From contig NZ_JBNPXH010000002.1 in assembly GCF_050433395.1 (NCBI RefSeq), positions 372,001 to 436,000 on the forward strand: a stretch of DNA of 64,000 nucleotides. The letters run 5' to 3'. The stretch comes from Mobilitalea torta. GTDB lineage: Bacteria; Bacillota; Clostridia; Lachnospirales; Lachnospiraceae. This document shows, piece by piece, positions 54,381 to 61,640 of the stretch. The translations under genes were made by a program, and so were the position numbers. Numbering within the stretch: the stretch's first letter is position 1; each line of letters opens with the position of its first letter. Below the pieces are notes generated by a model, which worked only from the letters and a program-made list of their open reading frames with translations, was not told the DNA's origin and made no database searches.

Positions 54381-55754
54381 CTATTTCATTATTTTTTTCA
54401 ATACAGATAAATTATTCTTAAAGGGCGGATAGCGTAGATTTATATCCAAAATATTTGATTTTTTGATAACTCCTTTCCGATGCGTAAAAGTATCATAGCT
54501 GTTTTTTCCGTGATACTGCCCCATTCCGCTTTCACCCACTCCCCCAAAGGGCATATTCGGATTGGTCAAGTGAATTATCGTGTCATTAACACACCCGCCG
54601 CCAAAGGAAACATTCTTCATTACATATTCTTCCCGTTTTTTACTTGTTGTAAAAAAATAAAGAGCAAGGGGCTTTGGACGTTCTCTGACCATTGCCAGCG
54701 CGTCACTTAACCTTTCGAATTTCATGATTGGAAGCAAAGGCCCGAAAATTTCCTCCTTCATTATGGCACTTTCCCAGGTTACATGATCCAAAATAGCAGG
54801 CGCAATTTGTAGGGTATCCTTATTCCATTCCCCTCCGGTGATAACCTCGATGTTTTCCATTAAGCCCAAAAGCCTGTCAAAATGTTTCTGATTGATAATT
54901 TTAGGATAATACTCGCTTTGCAGAGGGTCTTTCCCGTAAAATACGGTAATATAATTTTTCATCTCAATAATCAGCTTATCTTTCACCTTTTCATGGACAA
55001 GCAGGTAATCAGGGGCAACACAGGTCTGCCCCGCGTTTAAAAACTTACCCCAGACAATCCTTTTTGCCGCCAGTTTAAGATTAGCTGTTTCATCCACAAT
55101 ACATGGGCTTTTTCCGCCCAGCTCCAGGGTTACGGGCGTAAGGTGCTTTGCTGCCGCTTCCATAACGCTTCTTCCAACCTGCGGGCTTCCGGTAAAAAAT
55201 ATATAATCGAATTTTTCATCCAGCAAGGATTTATTAGCTTCGCGTCCGCCCCGGACTACTGTGACATATTCTTCCCTGAAAACCTTTTTTATTATTTTTT
55301 CTATAATCTCCGAAGTGTGAAAGGAGTACTCCGAGGGTTTTAATACACAGGTATTCCCCGCCGCCAGCGCGCCTACAAGGGGCACCATGGTTAATTGGAA
55401 CGGATAGTTCCATGGCGACATAATAAGAACCACGCCGTAAGGCTCCGTATAAAGAACACTGGAAGAAGGAAAATGCATCAGAGGGGTTTTTACCCGCTTA
55501 GGCCTTGTCCAATTGGATAAATGCTTTATCACATATTTAATTTCTTCTAATACGATTCCGATTTCTGTTTCATAAGCTTCGAATTCCGATTTGTTTAAAT
55601 CCAATTTTAAAGCCGACATAATTTCACTTTCATGCTTTTTAATCGCGTCACGCAAACAATTGAGCTTTGCAATACGGAATTTAATGTCTTTCGTTTCTCC
55701 TGCCGAAAAAAATTCTCTCTGCGATTTGATTGCTTCCTTCCTATCAGATATAAT
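54381..55754 (-). CDS. Aldehyde dehydrogenase (ALDH3-like) with a non-standard start codon
   Basis: The protein has the family nucleophile in NAGQTCVAPDYLL, the general-base glutamate in TLELGGKSPCIVD and the NYPFQLTMVPL and GEVGESGMG-type (GGVGESGMGQYHG) motifs; it oxidises aldehydes with NAD(P)+. Homology extends upstream to KSQREFFSAGETKDIKFRI, which in this frame is reached only from ATT (55754) or ATA (55751), six and nine bases behind GGAGG. The reading from ATT gives 457 residues, the usual length. The first normal start, a TTG at 55655, lacks a ribosome site and drops about 33 residues. An ATG in another frame (55758) hits TGA after four codons. Confidence 0.85.
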   Translation of the reverse strand: MISDRKEAIKSQREFFSAGETKDIKFRIAKLNCLRDAIKKHESEIMSALKLDLNKSEFEAYETEIGIVLEEIKYVIKHLSNWTRPKRVKTPLMHFPSSSVLYTEPYGVVLIMSPWNYPFQLTMVPLVGALAAGNTCVLKPSEYSFHTSEIIEKIIKKVFREEYVTVVRGGREANKSLLDEKFDYIFFTGSPQVGRSVMEAAAKHLTPVTLELGGKSPCIVDETANLKLAAKRIVWGKFLNAGQTCVAPDYLLVHEKVKDKLIIEMKNYITVFYGKDPLQSEYYPKIINQKHFDRLLGLMENIEVITGGEWNKDTLQIAPAILDHVTWESAIMKEEIFGPLLPIMKFERLSDALAMVRERPKPLALYFFTTSKKREEYVMKNVSFGGGCVNDTIIHLTNPNMPFGGVGESGMGQYHGKNSYDTFTHRKGVIKKSNILDINLRYPPFKNNLSVLKKIMK

Positions 55755-55862
55755 ACATCTCCTCCTTACTGTAAAGTTTTATTATTCCCTTATTGATAGC
55801 TTATACCCTCTTTCATCAACCAGTCAAGTAAAAGGATAAAAGTTTTCTGCTGCCACTATTAA

Positions 55863-57449
55863 TCAGTATTCATAAATAGAGCAGGCAACCGGCGTATTAT
55901 CCTCTTTTTCAGGAAGCGCGAGAAAGCCTTTGTTATATAGTGCCTCATAAAAATAAATACCGGAATAAAAACTGATCCAGGTTGTAGCAAATCCGTCGGC
56001 ATATCCCTTTAAATGCTCCGGGATCGTGTTTTTAACAATCCGCCGTATATTCGCTGCCTTCTCTCTACAGAGGGGGCCCAGCACCCTTTTCATTTCTGCA
56101 TTTATTTCGTTAAACAGTTTTCTGCTTTCCCTGGTGCTAACCATGACATTGCAGAAAAGTTTGCCATCCGCTTTTACTACATACCCCTCCTCAATTAACT
56201 GTGCATAAAGGAGCATGTCTTTCTCTTTGACATTTTGACTGTAAACATCGTAGAGCGCCTGTGCTTTTCCCAAATTGCAAAGCTCTTTTTGATGATGGTA
56301 TTCGCCGAATACAGCGATATCCTTTGCCCACACCATACATTTTTCAAGTTCGGTTGGTGTCTGCCCCGAACTCCATTGATAACCTGCCGCTTCTTCCGCG
56401 AAGAGAAAGGCCCGGGAACCGCAGGATAAAATTTGGGGGAAATCCTCGCTCTTTACAGGAAAATTGCCATCCGAAGCAAATGCGCCGTCGAAGTCAAAGA
56501 AAGCGACGCCATCTGCCCATACCCATGTATAGCGGTAATCCTGCACCTCCTGGCGAAATATATTGCATTGCTTCAGTTGGGGAAGATACCTTTCATATGC
56601 TTCCAAAACAACCGGAACGAATTGTGCGTACAAGGCTTCAAATTGTTCCTTTGCCTGTTTGATCGCATTGGATTTCATGATGTGAAAATTAGTGCGGTAT
56701 TTATTCTTTTCATTTTTGACCATTACACCCGCATCCAGAAGGAGCTGAAGCTCCTCCTCAATGTAAACAGCCGGAATACCTGTTTCAATTGATATCTCGC
56801 TTACGGTTCTCCATAGATCATGACAAAATATTGCGATCTGGCACGGCAGCTTCCGCTTAAGTACCTCCCATATATTAATTCTTGAAAAATCAATTGCTGA
56901 TTTATAAATGCTGAACTCCTTCGGCCAAAAACTCTTATTCCCTATCTCCATAGCTACTGCCTCCTTTAATTTCTGCTTACCTGCCTGAAGATAAAACTTA
57001 ACCATTTCCTCGCTTATGTTTAACCTCAATGCGGTTTCCCGGATGGTAAGCTCTTCATAGTAAAAACAGACGAGAGTCTCACGGTAAAAGCCCCAGAGCC
57101 TGGACAGCTCCAGCCTGATTCTATAACATTCCTCATTATGGATCATGGTTTCAATAATGGGTATGTCATTGGAAACATTGGAATAGACATCTGTGTTATC
57201 GTCTATTTCCAGCGCCAGTCTGGATTTTTTTCTGCACCAGTTTTTAAATGTATTATGGGCAATGCTCCACATAAATGCATTAAAATTATGGCACACCGCC
57301 CCTTTTTCGATGGCGGTCACGCACTGGCAGCTGATTTCCTGCGCCAGCTCCTCAGCTTCATCATAGTTATTCATTTTTTTGATTGCAAACCCAAGGAATG
57401 CATTCAGGTAGGTTTCTTCTAACTGACGCCGTTGCTCTTCTCTGTTCAT
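55863..57449 (-). CDS. ECF-like sigma factor with winged-helix and large C-terminal extension
   Basis: A 528-residue protein started at 57449 behind GGAGAAATGAAC. Residues about 10-78 are sigma region 2 (DEAEELAQEISCQCVTAI, FMWSIAHNTFKNWCRKKSR) and about 110-166 region 4 (LTIRETALRLNISEEMVKFYL). Residues about 200-258 look like a winged helix (TVSEISIETGIPAVYIEEELQLL). The last ~270 residues are unrecognised, with the conserved-looking segment ADGVAFFDFDGAFASDG. Usual ECF factors are about 180-200 residues. No anti-sigma gene is adjacent, so the extension may be a built-in sensor. Confidence 0.8.
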   Translation of the reverse strand: MNREEQRRQLEETYLNAFLGFAIKKMNNYDEAEELAQEISCQCVTAIEKGAVCHNFNAFMWSIAHNTFKNWCRKKSRLALEIDDNTDVYSNVSNDIPIIETMIHNEECYRIRLELSRLWGFYRETLVCFYYEELTIRETALRLNISEEMVKFYLQAGKQKLKEAVAMEIGNKSFWPKEFSIYKSAIDFSRINIWEVLKRKLPCQIAIFCHDLWRTVSEISIETGIPAVYIEEELQLLLDAGVMVKNEKNKYRTNFHIMKSNAIKQAKEQFEALYAQFVPVVLEAYERYLPQLKQCNIFRQEVQDYRYTWVWADGVAFFDFDGAFASDGNFPVKSEDFPQILSCGSRAFLFAEEAAGYQWSSGQTPTELEKCMVWAKDIAVFGEYHHQKELCNLGKAQALYDVYSQNVKEKDMLLYAQLIEEGYVVKADGKLFCNVMVSTRESRKLFNEINAEMKRVLGPLCREKAANIRRIVKNTIPEHLKGYADGFATTWISFYSGIYFYEALYNKGFLALPEKEDNTPVACSIYEY

Positions 57450-57546
57450 GTTCATTTCTCCATTGCCTATGTAAGCTGCTTACAACAATATAGTAACCAG
57501 CGCCAATGAAAAGATAAGTAAATGAGCAGCTATATTTATAAAAATC

Positions 57547-57577
57547 GGCAGGCAATCCCATTCCGGTCTTGCCTGCC
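57547..57577 (-). terminator. trpS terminator
   Basis: GGCAGGCAA and TTGCCTGCC form a perfect 9-bp stem followed on the minus strand by GATTTTTATA, about 90 bases beyond the trpS stop. Confidence 0.75.
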
Positions 57578-57591
57578 CGAAAATAATGTTA

Positions 57592-57674
57592 CTTGGCACC
57601 GATTGTCATGTCCCGGTTACTGGCACTTGACACCGTTTTTTAAGGGTTCCTGACACCTATCTTGACACCTATCT
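57592..57674. repeat. Cluster of TGACACC words at the trpS 3' end
   Basis: TTGGCACC, CTTGACACC, CCTGACACC and TTGACACC occur within 83 bases. The last two are part of a 12-bp tandem duplication (GACACCTATCTT then GACACCTATCTG) that contains the trpS stop codon. The words resemble half of the GTGTCAGGCACC hairpin at 37026. Confidence 0.75.
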
Positions 57675-58673
57675 GATTCTCTCCGGGAAACCAACCTTCT
57701 TCTGAACCCTTCGAAGGGTCTTGGTTGCATAATAGTTTGCCTTCTCCGCATTGGCCTTGATAATTCCGTCAATATAGCCCTTATCCTTCTCCAGCCGGGA
57801 GAATTCCTCCTGAATCGGCTTCAGCAGATGAACCACGGCTTCTCCCACGGCTAATTTAAAGTCACCATAGCCAGAGCTTGCAAATTCCGCCTCCGTCTCG
57901 GCCACATTCTTGCCGGTAGCGATGCAGTAGATATCGATGAGATTTTTGATTCCCGGCTTATCCTCACTGTAACGGATGCTGTTCTCCGAATCAGTCACCG
58001 CTCTCTTGAACTTACGGATAATGGTATCCGGATCATCCATCAGGTAAATACTTGCGTTGGGATTTTCATCGGATTTGGACATCTTCTTCTCCGGCTCCTG
58101 GAGGCTCATGATCTTAGCTCCCTGCTTGCCCAGATAGGGTTCCGGTATCGTGAATACATCCCCGTAGATTCCGTTAAAGCGCTCCGCAATATCCCTGGTA
58201 AGCTCGATATGCTGCTTCTGGTCCACACCCACCGGAACGATATCCGACTGGAAGAGCAGAATATCTGCCGCCATAAGAACAGGATAGGTGAACAGGCCGG
58301 CATTGATATTATCGGCGTGCTTTGCCGATTTGTCCTTGTACTGGGTCATGCGGCTCAGCTCACCCATATAGGTAAAGCAGTTTAATATCCAGCTCAGCTC
58401 TGCATGGGCTGATACATGGGACTGATAATAAATGCAGTTCTTCTCCGGGTTAAGGCCGGCTGCAATATACAGGGTAAGAAGCGCCCTTGCCCTCTTGCGC
58501 AGCTCTGCCGCTTCCTGACGAACCGTGATGGAATGCATATCAACCACACAGTAGAAGGTCTCATATTCATCCTCAAAAGCAACCCAGTTCTTCAAAGCTC
58601 CCAGATAGTTTCCCAAGGTGAGGGTACCGGTTGCCTGCATCCCGCTAAATAATGATTTTTTTCCATCTAACAT
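57669..58673 (-). CDS. trpS: Tryptophan-tRNA ligase
   Basis: A 334-residue class I synthetase. The HIGH-type motif is in SGMQATGTLTLGNYLG (H replaced by N, as in TrpRS), and KMSKS is in PEKKMSKSDENP; DIVPVGVDQKQHIELTRDIA lines the active site. Starts behind GGAAGTGACAAT. The leader is about 200 bases from a promoter at 58886-58914 and begins with R2. There is no T-box sequence, so regulation is not by a classical T-box. Confidence 0.97.
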   Translation of the reverse strand: MLDGKKSLFSGMQATGTLTLGNYLGALKNWVAFEDEYETFYCVVDMHSITVRQEAAELRKRARALLTLYIAAGLNPEKNCIYYQSHVSAHAELSWILNCFTYMGELSRMTQYKDKSAKHADNINAGLFTYPVLMAADILLFQSDIVPVGVDQKQHIELTRDIAERFNGIYGDVFTIPEPYLGKQGAKIMSLQEPEKKMSKSDENPNASIYLMDDPDTIIRKFKRAVTDSENSIRYSEDKPGIKNLIDIYCIATGKNVAETEAEFASSGYGDFKLAVGEAVVHLLKPIQEEFSRLEKDKGYIDGIIKANAEKANYYATKTLRRVQKKVGFPERIR

Positions 58674-58767
58674 ATTGTCACTTCCTATTCATTAGTCAGA
58701 GACTTAAATACATCATGCATTCTGTCGTAATCATATCAGATGCATTCACTCTCTGCTGGTATCATAC

Positions 58768-58892
58768 TTATTATGCTTTACTATATCATGAATAAAAAAA
58801 CAGGTTCATGATCTTTCGCTCCGCTCACATGATTGCAAACCGGCTTGTCGTGCGAATGCTCTTTCCGCACTGTTTACTATGCTTTACTATAT
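58768..58892 (-). repeat. 19-bp direct repeats flanking the R2 element at trpS
   Basis: TTAYTATGCTTTACTATAT occurs at 58768-58786 and 58874-58892, with a single difference. The copy at 58874 includes the -10 box of the trpS promoter. The repeats bracket the R2 core closely, like a target-site duplication, but they are longer than most. Confidence 0.9.
58805..58872 (-). repeat. R2 leader element, copy at trpS
   Basis: Sense orientation for trpS: CAGTGCGG...CGCAC hairpin, then TCATG...CATGA enclosing GAGCGGAGCGAAA, followed by ACCTGTTTTTTT. The order and the loop are shared with the xylA copy (35264-35317). The run of seven T after the last stem could act as an attenuator. Confidence 0.75.
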
Positions 58893-58914
58893 AAAGAATA
58901 TCTAAAAATGTCAA
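58886..58914 (-). promoter_or_regulatory. trpS promoter
   Basis: On the minus strand TTGACA (58909-58914) and TATAGT (58886-58891) are separated by 17 bases. Confidence 0.8.
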
Positions 58915-58953
58915 TGTTTCCTGCTAAATAATTTGGCAGGCTGCGAAAGCTTA

Positions 58954-59607
58954 TCATCTAAACTGCTGCACCAATTCTGTCAAGGAATCGACTACACCAT
59001 CATACTCCGCCACATCCCCAAAACCATATCTTGCAAAAATGAAAGGCACCCCGGCCTCTTTTGCGGCATTGGCATCTCCCTGGGTATCGCCTACGTAGAC
59101 CGGATTCTCCAGCTTGTTGCGCTCTACCACCATGCGTATGTTGTCCGCCTTTAATTTACCGGAACGCCCCGGATACTCATAATCCGTAAAATACTGCTCA
59201 AGCTGGGGATAAGCAGCAAAGAAACACTGGATGTAGCCTTCCTGACAATTGCTTACTATAAATAGTTTATATTTCTTCGTCAATTCTCTCAAGGCTTCTT
59301 CCAGCCCTTCATATAACACTGCTCCATGCTCCGCCAGATATTCGCACTCATATGCGCAGCATTCCTCCATCACCTTGACCGCATGCTCCCTGTTCACGCT
59401 CCGGTACAGCCTCTCCGCAATCACATCCAAGGGCAGGCCGAATAACTCCTGCAGCCGTTCCGGAGTTACGACCTCCTTCACCTCCGGATGCCGTTCCGTC
59501 AGCACCTTATTAAAGGCATCCGCTACCTCGGCTGTTGAATCCCATAGTGTTCCATCCAAATCAAAAATAATACTATCTGCCATGTTATACTTTTTCATCC
59601 TCTTCAT
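58954..59607 (-). CDS. HAD-family phosphatase (phosphoglycolate phosphatase-like)
   Basis: A 217-residue HAD hydrolase with the nucleophile motif FDLDGTLWDST, a helical cap, motif II in FIVSNCQEG, and the acidic motif VYVGDTQGDANAAKEAG. These enzymes hydrolyse small phosphorylated metabolites. The true start among three in-frame ATGs (59607, 59598, 59583) is uncertain. Substrate not predictable. Confidence 0.9.
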   Translation of the reverse strand: MKRMKKYNMADSIIFDLDGTLWDSTAEVADAFNKVLTERHPEVKEVVTPERLQELFGLPLDVIAERLYRSVNREHAVKVMEECCAYECEYLAEHGAVLYEGLEEALRELTKKYKLFIVSNCQEGYIQCFFAAYPQLEQYFTDYEYPGRSGKLKADNIRMVVERNKLENPVYVGDTQGDANAAKEAGVPFIFARYGFGDVAEYDGVVDSLTELVQQFR

Positions 59608-59752
59608 TTCATTTTATTGATTTTCCATGGAACTATTTTACCATACATCGCCGGTAATGTATACTCTGTAATCTTCCGTAATTCCTGCTTATCAGTCTTG
59701 TTTCTGCCAGAACCTCTTCTTTCCTGCATTCCCTTTCCTGCCTTTGCCTCAT

Positions 59753-59781
59753 TGGACAAAATCCTTTCCCCATGCTATAAT
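59753..59781 (+). promoter_or_regulatory. luxS promoter
   Basis: TGGACA (59753-59758) and TATAAT (59776-59781) are separated by 17 bases, 33 bases before the luxS ATG. Confidence 0.7.
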
Positions 59782-59814
59782 CTTAAATAAAACACCAGGA
59801 AAGGCAGGTAACAA

Positions 59815-60294
59815 ATGAAGCAAATCGCAAGCTTTACTATTGACCATATGAAATTACTCCGGGGCTTCTATGTCTCAAGGAAGGATAAGATCGGAGAGGA
59901 AACCATTACCACCTTTGATATCCGCATGACCCGTCCCAATTATGAACCGGTGATGCAGACCGGGGAGATGCACACCATCGAGCACCTGGCCGCAACCTAT
60001 CTGCGCAATCATGCCGAGTACGCCGGGAAAGTAGTTTATTTCGGCCCAATGGGCTGTCGCACGGGCTTCTATCTGCTTCTTGGCGGTGACTATGAATCAA
60101 GGGAGATTCTTCCCCTTTTGATAGAGACCTATGAATTCATCCGGGATTTTACCGGCGATATTCCCGGCGCGACTCCGGAAAACTGCGGGAATTATTCGGA
60201 TATGAACCTGGAAGCAGCTAAGCTCTGCGCCAAAAGCTTTTTGGATGATATTCTTTACAAGATCACGGACGCCAATCTGATTTATCCAAATTAA
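59815..60294 (+). CDS. luxS: S-ribosylhomocysteine lyase
   Basis: A 159-residue LuxS enzyme, which cleaves S-ribosylhomocysteine to homocysteine and the autoinducer-2 precursor. The metal ligands are H53 and H57 in HTIEHL and the cysteine in ENCGNYSD; the catalytic cysteine is C81 in GPMGCRTG. All present. Preceded by GGCAGGTAACAA and its own promoter. No pfs or methionine-cycle gene is adjacent. Confidence 0.97.
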   Translation: MKQIASFTIDHMKLLRGFYVSRKDKIGEETITTFDIRMTRPNYEPVMQTGEMHTIEHLAATYLRNHAEYAGKVVYFGPMGCRTGFYLLLGGDYESREILPLLIETYEFIRDFTGDIPGATPENCGNYSDMNLEAAKLCAKSFLDDILYKITDANLIYPN

Positions 60295-60383
60295 TAACGC
60301 CGTCTGATCCGCAGGCAGCAAAGCGATTCATTTTTCACGGCTTGATGAATATACTGTATTAAGTATGTATAATGGGAGAAGCT

Positions 60384-61193
60384 ATGGCACACCAAAACTA
60401 TTTACATATAGCCGAGATAATGAAGGCATCCCTGCCCTATTTTGACTCGGCGTCAAGGGTACGGCTGGAGTTCTTCAGCAAGCTGCTTGATCTGATGGGA
60501 AATCTGAGTGCTATCAGCCGCAATAGTATGGTTGCCTGTGGCTACGAAAGTACACATGTGGATGTCGAGGGTCTGTTAAACGGTATCCGCCCTGTATGCA
60601 ATAACAGGGAACGAGACTTTGTTGACCGCATTCTGAACATATTTAATATGAGACGAATGTTTGAGATGTATAATAACATCATGAACATGATGAACGCAAT
60701 GAATGCCATGCAGGAATTTGAAGGCTTTTCCTTTACTGACGACATGCCGAAGGATGATACGGATAACGTCACAAGCAATTTCACAAATACAAACTTTGAA
60801 TCCATTTTCCGGGCCTTCAATCAGGGAGGCTCTGATACACAGGATGCATTCTCCCAACACCGGCAGGAAGGGGATGATGTTCAGGATACTTTCTCTGCCC
60901 GCCGGGATGAGAATGACCTCGGCTCAAAAGATGATTTCTCCCAGAATGAAGATGGCTTCGGCTCACAGGATGATTTTTCCCGGCAGCAGCAGGAGGCTTC
61001 CTCCCGGCAGCAAGAGGCTCCCTCCGGCAAAAATAATTCCTTTATGCCGAATAATGCCATGTTTGATATGCTGAAGACTATGGTTCCGCCGGAACAGGCA
61101 AATACCTTTGAAAACATAAGAATGCTTTTGAATACAATGTCATATGATGGTAATAGTAAATCTGATAATAGCAAGGAGCATGAAAATGGCTGA
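60384..61193 (+). CDS. Hypothetical protein with low-complexity repeat linker
   Basis: A 269-residue protein started at 60384 behind GGGAGAAGCT. The N-terminal ~110 residues are helical (LHIAEIMKASLPYFDSASRVRLEFF) and end in a Met/Asn-rich segment (NNIMNMMNAMNAMQ). Residues about 135-225 are Asp/Ser/Gln-rich with a repeated DDFS unit. The C-terminus holds FDMLKTMVPPEQANTFENIRML, matching a segment of the next gene's product. I do not recognise the family. Its stop overlaps the next start by eight bases, so they are a coupled pair. Confidence 0.7.
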   Translation: MAHQNYLHIAEIMKASLPYFDSASRVRLEFFSKLLDLMGNLSAISRNSMVACGYESTHVDVEGLLNGIRPVCNNRERDFVDRILNIFNMRRMFEMYNNIMNMMNAMNAMQEFEGFSFTDDMPKDDTDNVTSNFTNTNFESIFRAFNQGGSDTQDAFSQHRQEGDDVQDTFSARRDENDLGSKDDFSQNEDGFGSQDDFSRQQQEASSRQQEAPSGKNNSFMPNNAMFDMLKTMVPPEQANTFENIRMLLNTMSYDGNSKSDNSKEHENG

Positions 61194-61464
61194 CACATCC
61201 TGGACCAATAACCCCAGATTAAATAACATTGATCCCCGGAAGCTGTCCATCCTCTTGGATTTAATGAAGGAAGTCGAAGGAAAGTCAATGGATCAGGTAT
61301 TTCCCCTGTTAATGAATACCAATAAGCGTCTGCAGGAACAAAACATGGCATTTTCAAAGGATGAGAGCGATATTATGATCGAAATACTTACCAAGAATAT
61401 GACCCCGAAGGAAAAATCCCAGTTTGAAATGGTAAGAAAAATGATGGCTTCCAGGAAAACCTGA
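61186..61464 (+). CDS. Small hypothetical protein sharing a motif with the upstream gene
   Basis: A 92-residue helical protein starting MADTSWTNNPRLNNIDPRKLS at 61186 behind AAGGAGCATGAAA. Its C-terminal segment IEILTKNMTPKEKSQFEMVR parallels FDMLKTMVPPEQANTFENIR of the preceding product. The shared pattern is roughly L-K-x-M-x-P-x-E-x4-F-E-x2-R-x-M. No signal peptide or membrane segment. Function unknown; perhaps a partner built from the same module. Confidence 0.7.
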   Translation: MADTSWTNNPRLNNIDPRKLSILLDLMKEVEGKSMDQVFPLLMNTNKRLQEQNMAFSKDESDIMIEILTKNMTPKEKSQFEMVRKMMASRKT

Positions 61465-61482
61465 TGCCATCGAAAAATATGT

Positions 61483-61521
61483 AAATAAACAGCGGAACGG
61501 TAACCGCTTCGCTGCTTATTT
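61483..61521 (+). terminator. Terminator after the hypothetical gene pair
   Basis: AAATAA-CAGCG and CGCTG-TTATTT pair around an inner CGGT/ACCG stem, 18 bases beyond the stop. Confidence 0.75.
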
Positions 61522-61543
61522 GTAACCAACTAAAAAAACATTG

Positions 61544-61571
61544 TTGCTAAATTGCGTAAATACTATATAAT
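61544..61571 (+). promoter_or_regulatory. Probable promoter of the DUF512 gene
   Basis: TATAAT (61566-61571) is preceded at 16 bases by TTGCTA (61544-61549), a partial -35. Confidence 0.5.
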
Positions 61572-61640
61572 CAGAGTTACAGGAAAGTAATTTCAAGCCG
61601 GCCGGCTGGATTCAGATAGAGAATAGAAAGAGGTTACACC

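Noticed and set aside
58674..58885. T-box riboswitch in the trpS leader
   Set aside because: No T-box core sequence, specifier loop or matching antiterminator could be found; the leader instead carries R2.
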